A DNA stretch of 64,000 nucleotides, taken from Faecalicatena contorta. GTDB lineage: Bacteria > Bacillota > Clostridia > Lachnospirales > Lachnospiraceae. A program made the translations under genes and the position numbers. Position 1 is the stretch's first letter, and each line of letters starts with the position of its first letter. Location of the stretch: NCBI RefSeq assembly GCF_039521745.1, contig NZ_BAAACT010000069.1; one strand, given 5' to 3'. Below the pieces are notes generated by a model. The model made no database searches. It had not been told where the DNA came from and saw only the letters and a list, made by a program, of their open reading frames with translations. Shown here piece by piece: positions 25,156-32,826 of the stretch.

Positions 25156-26070
25156 CTATTTCGCCAACTCCAGCATCCTTTCCAGTGGTTTTCTGGAATT
25201 CTCTCTCCGTTCATCCGATACCCGGACCTCATTTTCTCCGGTCTTCAGTACATGCAGTATTTTTCCCAGTGTAATCGTCTTCATATCCTCACATACAGGC
25301 TCGGTCTCCGTAAAATAAAACTTTTTTTCCGGATAATCATTCTCCAGCTTGTGACGGACACCATTTTCTGTGCAGATAATAAATTCTCTGCTGTTGCTTT
25401 TGCCCGCATAGTCGATGATCCCGGTGGTGCTGCCTATGTAGTCAGAAAGCTCCAGCACTGCCTTGGGACACTCCGGATGGGATAGAACCTCCGCCTCCGG
25501 ATACATCTTCTTCGCTTTTCTGATCTCCGCAACACTCATTTTTTCATGAACCGGACAGTAGCCCTCGTTGTAAACAAAATTCTTTTCCGGAACCTGCTCA
25601 GCCACAAAATGGGCCAGATTTCTGTCCGGGATAAAAAAGATATTTTTATTGGGCAGGGCCTTCACTATTTTAACCGCATTTGCCGACGTCACACAGACAT
25701 CCGAATGCTCTTTGAGTTCTGCAGTGGAATTAATATAACACACCACAGCCAAATCCTCGTATTGCTCCCGTATTTTCCTAATCGTGTCAGTATCCGCCAT
25801 ATGCGCCATTGCACAGTCCGCCGAAGCATCCGGCATCAACACCGTCTTCCCAGGATTCAGCACCTTGGCGCTTTCTCCCATAAAAGAAACCCCGCAGAAC
25901 ACAATCGTCTGCTCCGTAAGCTCTACTGCAACCTTGCTTAAATAAAAAGAATCCCCTATGTAGTCCGCAATGTCCTGCACCTCCGGATTCACATAATAGT
26001 GAGCCAGAATCACAGCATTCTTTTCCTTCTTCAACTTGTTAATCTCATCGGCTATTGTCATCTTTTTCAC
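25156..26070 (-). CDS. nadA: Quinolinate synthase
   Basis: Iron-sulfur enzyme condensing iminoaspartate with dihydroxyacetone phosphate to quinolinate. In its 304 residues C86, C172 and C260 have the spacing of the three [4Fe-4S] ligands in the A-type enzyme. The motifs LAHYYVNPEVQDIADYIGD (~22-40), YINSTAELKEHSDVCVTSAN (~112-131) and SHPECP (~197-202) are present. It leads the nadA-nadB-nadC-niaR operon and has its own consensus promoter and a candidate NiaR site. Confidence 0.95.
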   Translation of the reverse strand: MKKMTIADEINKLKKEKNAVILAHYYVNPEVQDIADYIGDSFYLSKVAVELTEQTIVFCGVSFMGESAKVLNPGKTVLMPDASADCAMAHMADTDTIRKIREQYEDLAVVCYINSTAELKEHSDVCVTSANAVKIVKALPNKNIFFIPDRNLAHFVAEQVPEKNFVYNEGYCPVHEKMSVAEIRKAKKMYPEAEVLSHPECPKAVLELSDYIGSTTGIIDYAGKSNSREFIICTENGVRHKLENDYPEKKFYFTETEPVCEDMKTITLGKILHVLKTGENEVRVSDERRENSRKPLERMLELAK

Positions 26071-26135
26071 ACCTCTCCCGCCCCTTGGGGCTTATGTATT
26101 CCTTTGCAGAAAAACTTCTGCGGTAAATTCTCATC

Positions 26136-26164
26136 ATTATAGCACATAAGTTTACAGGTGACAA
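26136..26164 (-). promoter_or_regulatory. nad operon promoter with candidate NiaR operator
   Basis: Minus-strand -35 TTGTCA (26159-26164), 17-base spacer and -10 TATAAT (26136-26141). The spacer and -35 contain an imperfect inverted repeat (CACCTGTAA ... TTATGTGC) where a repressor would block polymerase. Assigning it to NiaR is inference. A dispersed palindrome starts seven bases upstream of the -35. Confidence 0.5.
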
Positions 26165-26170
26165 GACAGT

Positions 26171-26190
26171 AAAGGGGTCTGACCCCTTTG
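26171..26190. repeat. Dispersed palindrome, copy 3
   Basis: AAAGGGGTCTGACCCCTTT immediately upstream of the nad promoter. Its right flank (GCCTTCCGTTTTC, then TTCTGAATCTTTA) resembles the flank of the copy at 2169. Confidence 0.8.
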
Positions 26191-26306
26191 CCTTCCGTTT
26201 TCCATCAATTCTGAATCTTTATTTTGCCGGCAAATTTGCAAATTCTATTATACGCCCACTAATTAAGGGGTTTCCTAAACCACTTTGTATTTTCTCTTTA
26301 TATAAC

Positions 26307-26342
26307 GCAAAAAGATGCCGGAAAATTCCCGCATCTTTTTGC
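26307..26342 (-). terminator. Terminator downstream of deoC
   Basis: GCAAAAAGATGC and GCATCTTTTTGC are perfect 12-base arms around a GGGAATTTTCC-type loop that can extend the stem. A T-run follows on both strands, so termination could be bidirectional. Confidence 0.75.
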
Positions 26343-26363
26343 TATTTTCTGACTATGGAGTCC

Positions 26364-26383
26364 AAAAGGGTCAGACCCCTTTA
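26364..26383. repeat. Dispersed palindrome, copy 4
   Basis: AAAAGGGTCAGACCCCTTTA; the deoC stop codon is formed at its edge (TAA at 26381-26383 on the minus strand), as for metG. Confidence 0.75.
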
Positions 26384-27091
26384 AACCTCTTCTCCCAATA
26401 CAACAGGTACCGACTTATACCCCACACCCATTCTGTCAATTCCCATATCGATCAGCTGAAGAAAGTGTTCTCTCGTCCGTATGCATCCGCTTCCTTTTAC
26501 TTTTGCCTTTCCGTTCACTTCTTCCATAATCACTTTGATAATTTCCGGTGTAGCTCCATGGGCTTCAAAACCGGTGAGAAAACCGGTACTGGTTTTTACG
26601 AAGTCTGCCCCCGCATCCATACAGCAGTGGCACCCCCGTCTTACCTGCTCCTCATTTAAGGCATCTGTTTCCAGGATAACCTTGATTTCTCTTCCGTATT
26701 TGTGTGCCGCCTCTGCGCACTTTTTCAAGTCTTCGGTAACTTTATCGTATAATCCTGCTTTAATCCATCCGAAGTTTGCTACGATATCCACTTCTTTTAC
26801 AGTATCGTATTTTGCTACATTTTCGATCTGCTGTACACGGGATTCTGTGGAGCTTGTTCCAAATGGAAAATCTGTTACCGGGCAGAGCATGGTGTCTGTC
26901 CCTTTTACGTATGGTTCACACAGTTCCATATATCCTGGATTAATGCAGATTGTTGCACATCCCAGTTTTACTCCATCCTTTGTCAGCTCAATGATCTCTT
27001 CCTCAGTGAATTCCGGCTTTAAGACCGAATAATCAATGTATGCGGCCAGCTCTCTGGTTGTCATGTCACACGCCTTTTTATCAGGTTTCAT
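26381..27091 (-). CDS. deoC: Deoxyribose-phosphate aldolase
   Basis: Class I aldolase cleaving 2-deoxyribose 5-phosphate to acetaldehyde and glyceraldehyde 3-phosphate. In 236 residues the Schiff-base lysine is K166 in DFVKTSTG, the partner aspartate D102 in EVDIVANFG and the second lysine K199 in KVKGSGCIRT, at almost the same positions as in E. coli DeoC. The ATG at 27091 has AGGAGG upstream. Its gene is last in the transporter-kinase series, 157 bases after the PfkB kinase gene. That gap has a small AACTCT/AGAGTT hairpin near 27129-27145 and nothing else notable. Confidence 0.93.
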   Translation of the reverse strand: MKPDKKACDMTTRELAAYIDYSVLKPEFTEEEIIELTKDGVKLGCATICINPGYMELCEPYVKGTDTMLCPVTDFPFGTSSTESRVQQIENVAKYDTVKEVDIVANFGWIKAGLYDKVTEDLKKCAEAAHKYGREIKVILETDALNEEQVRRGCHCCMDAGADFVKTSTGFLTGFEAHGATPEIIKVIMEEVNGKAKVKGSGCIRTREHFLQLIDMGIDRMGVGYKSVPVVLGEEV

Positions 27092-27248
27092 TTTGTCTCC
27101 TCCTATTGTCTTTTTATGATTTATTATCAACTCTTATTTAGAGTTAATTTCATTTTAATATTACTCTTACTTATCTGAATACAGATTTTAAACCAAAGCC
27201 CATTCTGTAAATGAATCCAAACACGAGCAGGATTACCTGCCACCCAGC

Positions 27249-28205
27249 TTATTTCTGCTTAGCCAGAAAGCTTGTAACTTCCTGCAGTGAGGGTGAACCT
27301 TTTGTACCGCCCCGCTTTGTCGCAGCCAAAGCACCGGCGGCATTCGCAAAGCTTAGGATCTGCGGAAAATCTTCCGGAACGATCTTGTCAATGCCGCCTT
27401 TTATCTTAATTTGATAGAGCAGTCCGGCAAAGAAACAGTCTCCTGCCCCTGTCGTGTCCACGGCCTCTATCGGATAAGATTCAATCAGGCCGGACCTGCC
27501 ATCCATATAGTAATAAGCCCCTTTCTCCCCCAGCGTTATAATAACGATTCTGCATCCATATCCCGAGAGCATCTCCGCGGCCCTGTCCCAGCTTTCGGCG
27601 CCTGCCAGCAGACAGGCCTCCTCCTCCGAGGATTTATAAAGCGTTACATAGGGCAGCGTCTCCCGCATAATCCGTATCATGTCTTCTTCACTTTTCCAGA
27701 GATTGTATCTGTAATTTACATCCAATACGATAGGTATCTTCTTGTCGTACACCGCGCGCAAAAACCGCCAGGTTGCAGAACGCACAGGCTCATCCGTCAT
27801 ACACATTCCCGAAAAAGCAGCCATGGAAGATGCCACAGCCTTTTCTATCGGCAGTTCCTCTTCCCGGAGCCAGATATCCGCACCGAACCGCCGGGAGAAA
27901 CTGAAGCTTCTCTCCCCGTCTTTATCCAGCGTCACAAATGCCTGGGTCGTAAAATGCATCGGATCCATAACACATCCGTCCATACTGACCCCATAGCCCG
28001 CCATCTTTTCCCGGATCAGACGGCCCATACAGTCCTCGCCGATCTTCCCCACAAACATCGTATTCAGTCCCAGTTTACTTCCGGCCGTCAGCAGATTCGC
28101 CACCGTCCCCCCCACCTCACATTGGTAAACTGGCGCCTCGGAAGTATACTGAGGCGCCGGGATAAAATCAATCAGGGCATCCCCGATTGCACATAAATCA
28201 AACAT
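27249..28205 (-). CDS. PfkB-family sugar kinase, possibly deoxyribokinase
   Basis: ATP-dependent sugar kinase of 318 residues in the ribokinase/fructokinase family. The N-terminal IGDALIDFIPAPQ, the GGTVANLLTAGSKLG glycine-rich motif (~32-46) and the C-terminal DTTGAGDCFFAGLL (anion hole and catalytic base, ~250) are intact. Fructokinase-like annotation is possible. Its position between a ribose-type ABC transporter and deoC makes 2-deoxyribose (DeoK activity) a reasonable guess, because DeoC uses the 5-phosphate of that sugar. Substrate assignment is inference. Confidence 0.82.
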   Translation of the reverse strand: MFDLCAIGDALIDFIPAPQYTSEAPVYQCEVGGTVANLLTAGSKLGLNTMFVGKIGEDCMGRLIREKMAGYGVSMDGCVMDPMHFTTQAFVTLDKDGERSFSFSRRFGADIWLREEELPIEKAVASSMAAFSGMCMTDEPVRSATWRFLRAVYDKKIPIVLDVNYRYNLWKSEEDMIRIMRETLPYVTLYKSSEEEACLLAGAESWDRAAEMLSGYGCRIVIITLGEKGAYYYMDGRSGLIESYPIEAVDTTGAGDCFFAGLLYQIKIKGGIDKIVPEDFPQILSFANAAGALAATKRGGTKGSPSLQEVTSFLAKQK

Positions 28206-28220
28206 ACTGCCACCTTGCCC

Positions 28221-29705
28221 TTAATTTGTTGCAAATGTCATCAGTGTCTCTTCCGAACATTCATCAATATCAAACAGTCCTGTCTGCCGTCCTTCGTTCA
28301 TCACCATAATCCGGTCGCATGTGCCCAGCAGCTCCGGCAGTTCCGACGAAACCATAAGAATCGAAAGCCCATTTTCAATCAGCTGGTTTAGTATCTCATA
28401 TATCTCTTCCTTCGCCCCCACATCCACACCTCTGGTCGGCTCGTCAACCAGCAGAATCTTGCAGTCCGCGGCAATCCATTTGGACAATACCACCTTCTGC
28501 TGGTTGCCGCCGCTCATAAAATTGGTAATTGTATGAGCGGAACCGGGCCGGATGTGGAACGTCTCAATATACTTTCTGGTGACTTCCGCCTCCTTTGCCG
28601 GCGTCAGCCTGCCGAAGCGGTTCTTATACTTTCTCAGCGCAGGCACGGTCATATTAAAAATCATATTCTGCTGCAGCATCAGCCCTTCCGCCTTGCGCTC
28701 CTCAGGAACAATTCCCAGCCCGGCCAGAATGCCTTCTTTCACATTTTTAAACTTCACCGGCCTGCCTTCCAGCTCCACGGTACCCTCATCTATGGGATCC
28801 GCCCCGATGACTGCCCTCAGAATCTCCGAGCGCCCGGCTCCTGCCAGGCCTGCAATCCCCAGAATCTCTCCCTTATGCAGGTCAAAATTAATATTCTCTA
28901 TAACCCCTTTCCGGGTCAGTCCTTTGACCGAAAGCACCACCTCGCCGATATTCCGCGTTCTTTTTGGATAAATATCCTTCACATCCCGGCCGACCATCCT
29001 GCTGACCAGGATCTCTGTCGTATATTGCTCCACAGGTCCGCTTTCTACCATTTTCCCGTCTTTCATAATCGTCAGGCTCGTGCAGAGTTCAAAAATCTCC
29101 TTCAGCCGATGTGATATATAGATAAATGTGACCCCCTCCGACGCCAGCCGCTTCACAATATCAAACAATCCCTCCAGCTCACTGTCGCCCAAAACCGCGG
29201 TCGGCTCATCCAACACGACAATCTTGGCATTGCGGGACATCGCCTTGGCAATCTCTACCATCTGTCTCTTTGCAACGCTCAGATCTTCCACCACCGCCCG
29301 GGCATCCAGCTCCAGCTTCAATTCATCCAGGACCGCCTTCGCATCCCGCTCCATTTTCTTATAATCGATCTTTCCTAAGCCTGTTTTAGGGTACCTGCCC
29401 AGAAAAATATTCTCGGCTACAGTACGGTGAGGCAGCAGCATCAGCTCCTGATAAATAACCGCAATTCCCCTCTCAATCATCTTCGCAGGCGATGTATTCT
29501 CAATCTTTTCCCCGTCCAGCAGAATCTCCCCGCTGTCGAGAGAATAAGCCCCCGATAAAATCTTCATCAGGGTAGACTTTCCGGCTCCGTTCTCGCCGAC
29601 CAGCGCATGGATCTCACCCTTTTCAACAGAAATTGATATATCATCCAGCGCCTTCACTCCCGGAAAGCTTTTAGAAATATGGTTCATTTTGAGCATCCCT
29701 GCCAC
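28221..29705 (-). CDS. Sugar ABC transporter ATPase (RbsA/MglA type)
   Basis: Peripheral ATPase of 494 residues with two fused ATP-binding cassettes, typical of the ribose/galactose class. The first Walker A is GENGAGKST (37-45), with DLSVAKRQMVEIAKAMS and VVLDEPTAVLG after it. The second cassette has the degenerate GLAGAGRSE loop and intact MSGGNQQKVVLSKW and LLVDEPTRGVDVG. It lies between the binding protein and kinase genes with only 13-15 base gaps, so it belongs to the same operon. Confidence 0.92.
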   Translation of the reverse strand: MAGMLKMNHISKSFPGVKALDDISISVEKGEIHALVGENGAGKSTLMKILSGAYSLDSGEILLDGEKIENTSPAKMIERGIAVIYQELMLLPHRTVAENIFLGRYPKTGLGKIDYKKMERDAKAVLDELKLELDARAVVEDLSVAKRQMVEIAKAMSRNAKIVVLDEPTAVLGDSELEGLFDIVKRLASEGVTFIYISHRLKEIFELCTSLTIMKDGKMVESGPVEQYTTEILVSRMVGRDVKDIYPKRTRNIGEVVLSVKGLTRKGVIENINFDLHKGEILGIAGLAGAGRSEILRAVIGADPIDEGTVELEGRPVKFKNVKEGILAGLGIVPEERKAEGLMLQQNMIFNMTVPALRKYKNRFGRLTPAKEAEVTRKYIETFHIRPGSAHTITNFMSGGNQQKVVLSKWIAADCKILLVDEPTRGVDVGAKEEIYEILNQLIENGLSILMVSSELPELLGTCDRIMVMNEGRQTGLFDIDECSEETLMTFATN

Positions 29706-29718
29706 CTCCTGTGCCTGT

Positions 29719-30732
29719 TTACAGTCCTTTACCTATCCAGTCTTTTACATTATCCTTATCCACAATTGTTGTATCCAGTTCCCAGCGGGTTTCCACTCCG
29801 TCGCCCTCCAGAATCTCATATGCAGCCTGCATTCCTTCCGGTGCACAGTATGGATATACAACAGTGAAGAACATATTGCCATCCTCAATCTCTGAAAATG
29901 CAACCTCCGTACCATCCATTCCGACGAGCAGGATGCCTTCATCCTCCCGGCCTGCCGCACGCAGCGATTCCAGCGCGCCCAGTGCCATCTCATCATTGTG
30001 GCAGTAGATGGCGTCGATCTCACCAGGTCCGAATCTCTGAAGAGTATCATCCATAAATGCCATTGCATCTTCACGGAGGTAGTCACAGTATTGGGTTGCA
30101 ATTACTTCCATGTCTGGATATTCCTTCTCCAGCTGCTCTGCAAAGCCATCGTGACGGTCAATTGTCGCAGATGCGCCTGCCGTACCCTGAATTTCCACGA
30201 TCTTTCCCTTCTTGTCCAGAGCCTCAGCCAGCTTATCTGCAGAAGCCACGCCCATCGGCTTGTTCTCTGCTCCGATAAAACAGGTAACGTCACATTCCAC
30301 ATTTCTGTCCAGCGTAACAACCGGGATGCCCTGCTCCATTGCCTTCTCACAAACAGGCGTCAGCGCATCTGAGGTGAGCGGAGAAATCAGCAGCAGATCG
30401 ATGCCGCGGGCCAGAAGGTCTTCCACATCCTGCACCTGCGTTGCGGAATCGTTCTGTCCGTCCGTTGTAATACATTCAAATTCCGGATAATTTTCCTCCG
30501 CATATTTTACATTTTCATCTACCATGGCCACACGGAATGGGTGGTTCATTGTTCCCTGCGATACACCGATCACATACTTCTTATCACCGCTGTCGGAAGC
30601 TTTATCCGTATCTTCTGTCTTTGCCTCCCCGTTCGTAGCCTTCGTCTCTTTGGAGGCTCCATTGCTGCACCCCGCCGCCATGGTCGCTGCCATTGCCATA
30701 CATAACATTACACTGAAAATCTTCTTTTTCAT
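29719..30732 (-). CDS. Sugar-binding lipoprotein (RbsB type)
   Basis: Periplasmic-binding-protein-like lipoprotein of 337 residues. A lipoprotein signal peptide ends in the lipobox MAAGCSNG (cysteine ~22), followed by a low-complexity KETKATNGEAK linker. The two-lobed fold shows GVSQGTMNHPFRVAMV, DLLLISPLTSDALTPVCEKA, VVTLDRNVECD and YCHNDEMALGALESLRAAG. It delivers a pentose or related sugar to the RbsC-like permease. It follows the permease after about 160 bases with no clear element in that gap. Confidence 0.9.
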   Translation of the reverse strand: MKKKIFSVMLCMAMAATMAAGCSNGASKETKATNGEAKTEDTDKASDSGDKKYVIGVSQGTMNHPFRVAMVDENVKYAEENYPEFECITTDGQNDSATQVQDVEDLLARGIDLLLISPLTSDALTPVCEKAMEQGIPVVTLDRNVECDVTCFIGAENKPMGVASADKLAEALDKKGKIVEIQGTAGASATIDRHDGFAEQLEKEYPDMEVIATQYCDYLREDAMAFMDDTLQRFGPGEIDAIYCHNDEMALGALESLRAAGREDEGILLVGMDGTEVAFSEIEDGNMFFTVVYPYCAPEGMQAAYEILEGDGVETRWELDTTIVDKDNVKDWIGKGL

Positions 30733-30894
30733 TCACCGTTCCTCCTCTTATAATTCTTGAATTTGATATGTACTAAAGCACTTATGTGCTGTTAGCCTTT
30801 ATCCGCACTACTCCCTCTATCTAAAGAGCCGCTGTTTCTGTCTAAACAAACTCTTTAGTCCTATACTGCTGTTCTATATTTAAACTGCCGTTAC

Positions 30895-31869
30895 TTATCT
30901 GTTCTTCTTGGTCCTTCGCTCCAGCAAGACCGCAAGAATAATAATGACACCCTGGATTACCTTTTGAATAAATGGAGAAATGCCCATCAGGTTCAGGATA
31001 TTGTTGATTACAGAGATCAGACACGCGCCAATCAGTGTGCCCACTACACTTCCGCTGCCTCCAGCCGTACTTGCACCGCCAATGTAAACCATAGCCAGGG
31101 CATCCAGTTCATAACCCTCGCCCGCTTCCGGCTGTCCGATGCCAAGCCTTGAGATAAAGATAATAGCGGATAACGCAGAAAGAAAACCAGTGATTACAAA
31201 GCACAGCGTCTCTACCTTCTTCGTGTTGATCCCACACAGCCTTGCCGCCTCGCGGCTGTCCCCCAACGCGTAAACGCTCCGTCCAAATTCCGTATACTTT
31301 AACACATAAAATGCTACCACAAATACCGCTAGAAATATGTACACCGGCACCGGAATCCCCAGGATGCTGCCCTGTCCCAGAAAGGAAAAATCTATACCGG
31401 AATCCCTCCAGTTCTGCGGAGAGCCATTCGCGATATACCTTGCAACACCGCGCAGAGCCGTCATGGTACCCAGCGTCATAATGAACGGGGCCAGTTTTCC
31501 TACAGTAACGCCGATCCCGTTGATCAGTCCCAGAACTATTCCGATCAGAAGGCTTGCTGCTATGGTAACAACCGGATGAATCCCTTTCTGCATCATAATC
31601 GCGGCAGATACAGCCACCACGCCCACAGTGGAACCCACAGACAGATCAACGCCTCCGGTCAGTACGACAAATGTCATCCCCATTGCAATAATTCCGTTCA
31701 AAGAAACCGAGCGCACCACATTGACCATATTCGCCGGTCTCAGAAAATTTGGGGAAATAATAGCTGCAATGATACAAATTAAAATTAACGCCCACAAAAT
31801 TCCCATTGCCTTTAAATTTTTAAGAAGCGTGCCATTTCCGCTTACGTTCGATACCTTACCTTTCCCCAT
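30895..31869 (-). CDS. Sugar ABC transporter permease (RbsC type)
   Basis: Membrane permease of about 324 residues with 8-10 helices. The family motifs TFVVLTGGVDLSVGSTVG (~60), INGIGVTVGKLAPFIMTLGTM, VYALGDSREAARLCGINTKKV and VYIGGASTAGGSGSVVGTLIG are clear. The ATG at 31869 is preceded by AGGAGG at six bases, so the nine-residue upstream extension is not used. It is the first gene of the operon, and its promoter carries an operator palindrome. Confidence 0.92.
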   Translation of the reverse strand: MGKGKVSNVSGNGTLLKNLKAMGILWALILICIIAAIISPNFLRPANMVNVVRSVSLNGIIAMGMTFVVLTGGVDLSVGSTVGVVAVSAAIMMQKGIHPVVTIAASLLIGIVLGLINGIGVTVGKLAPFIMTLGTMTALRGVARYIANGSPQNWRDSGIDFSFLGQGSILGIPVPVYIFLAVFVVAFYVLKYTEFGRSVYALGDSREAARLCGINTKKVETLCFVITGFLSALSAIIFISRLGIGQPEAGEGYELDALAMVYIGGASTAGGSGSVVGTLIGACLISVINNILNLMGISPFIQKVIQGVIIILAVLLERRTKKNR

Positions 31870-31894
31870 AACTAACCTCCTGTTTATTTGTCTC

Positions 31895-31940
31895 AAATGT
31901 ATGATACATTTAATATATATTATTCATTTAATATTGTCAA
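31895..31940 (-). promoter_or_regulatory. Promoter with operator AAATGTAT-N-ATACATTT
   Basis: Minus-strand -35 TTGACA (31935-31940), 17-base spacer and -10 TATATT (31912-31917). Directly after the -10 comes the perfect palindrome AAATGTATCATACATTT (31895-31911), covering the expected transcription start. The same 17-mer occurs at 46895-46911 beside the GntR/UTRA gene, so a shared repressor is likely. Confidence 0.65.
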
Positions 31941-32125
31941 TAATTTTGTAAAATTATACTGAAAACTAACATATTGCACAAAAATACTACTTTTATTTTT
32001 GTTATATTTACGATGTACTTTATTTTAGGTTGTTTATGATAATTGTCCTTTATGCTATAATAAATTGGCATTTATTTTTGTTAAAGCAACGTGATATTCT
32101 GTTATTTTATTTAGGAGGTTTATTA

Positions 32126-32689
32126 ATGAGCAGTACGCTTTCGGAGATGAGTTTGGAAGATTTATGGGAATTGTTCCCTATTTTTTTAGAACCTCATCAG
32201 GCAGTATGGAAGGAATGGTACGAGGAGGAGACAAGCCTTCTTATGGGGATTCTGCCGCATCGTGAGACAATGCGGATCAGCCATATTGGAAGTACCTCTG
32301 TTTGTACGATTTGGGCCAAGCCTATTGTGGATATTTTGATAGAAGTGCCGGATGATTCTGATATGGAGCTTATAAATTCCATATTAGAAGACAATGGTTA
32401 TCTATGCATGTCCCGGGGAAACCGCAGAATTTCTTTTAATAAAGGTTACACGGAAAATGGATTTGCTGAAAGGGTATTTCATCTGCATTTGAGATATATT
32501 GGGGATCATGACGAATTGTATTTCAGGGATTATCTGATTGAAAATCCGGATATTGCTCATGAATATGAGCGGCTGAAGCTGAGGCTCTGGAAGGAGTTTG
32601 AACATGACAGGGATAGTTATACGGACTCGAAGTCGGATTTTGTTGCCAAGTATACGCAGATAGCGAAGGAGACGTATGGGGAAATTTAA
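32126..32689 (+). CDS. GrpB-family (UPF0157) protein
   Basis: Cytosolic protein of about 187 residues in the GrpB/UPF0157 family, which has a nucleotidyltransferase-like fold. Seen motifs: RISHIGSTSVCTIWAKPIVDILIEV (the GS and D-x-D-like core), ERVFHLHLRY, LYFRDYLIENPDIAHEYERLKL and DRDSYTDSKSDFV. The ATG at 32126 has AGGAGG eight bases upstream; the longer upstream frame looks non-coding. The biochemical role of this family is not established as far as I know. The gene stands alone on the plus strand. Confidence 0.82.
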   Translation: MSSTLSEMSLEDLWELFPIFLEPHQAVWKEWYEEETSLLMGILPHRETMRISHIGSTSVCTIWAKPIVDILIEVPDDSDMELINSILEDNGYLCMSRGNRRISFNKGYTENGFAERVFHLHLRYIGDHDELYFRDYLIENPDIAHEYERLKLRLWKEFEHDRDSYTDSKSDFVAKYTQIAKETYGEI

Positions 32690-32730
32690 AGCGTTCATTC
32701 ATCATAAAATATAATTTCTTGCCAGAGCTA

Positions 32731-32763
32731 AAGCCATTGTCAGCCAAAAACTAACAATGGCTT
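32731..32763 (+). terminator. Terminator after the GrpB gene
   Basis: AAGCCATTGT and ACAATGGCTT are perfect 10-base arms with a 13-base loop. An AT-rich tail and a run of seven T follow some 20 bases later. It lies between two convergent genes. Confidence 0.55.
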
Positions 32764-32826
32764 ATATTATTAATTATACTTCTTTTTTTGGCTGAAAGCG
32801 CTGCCCGCAGAAAGTATACTCTGGAG

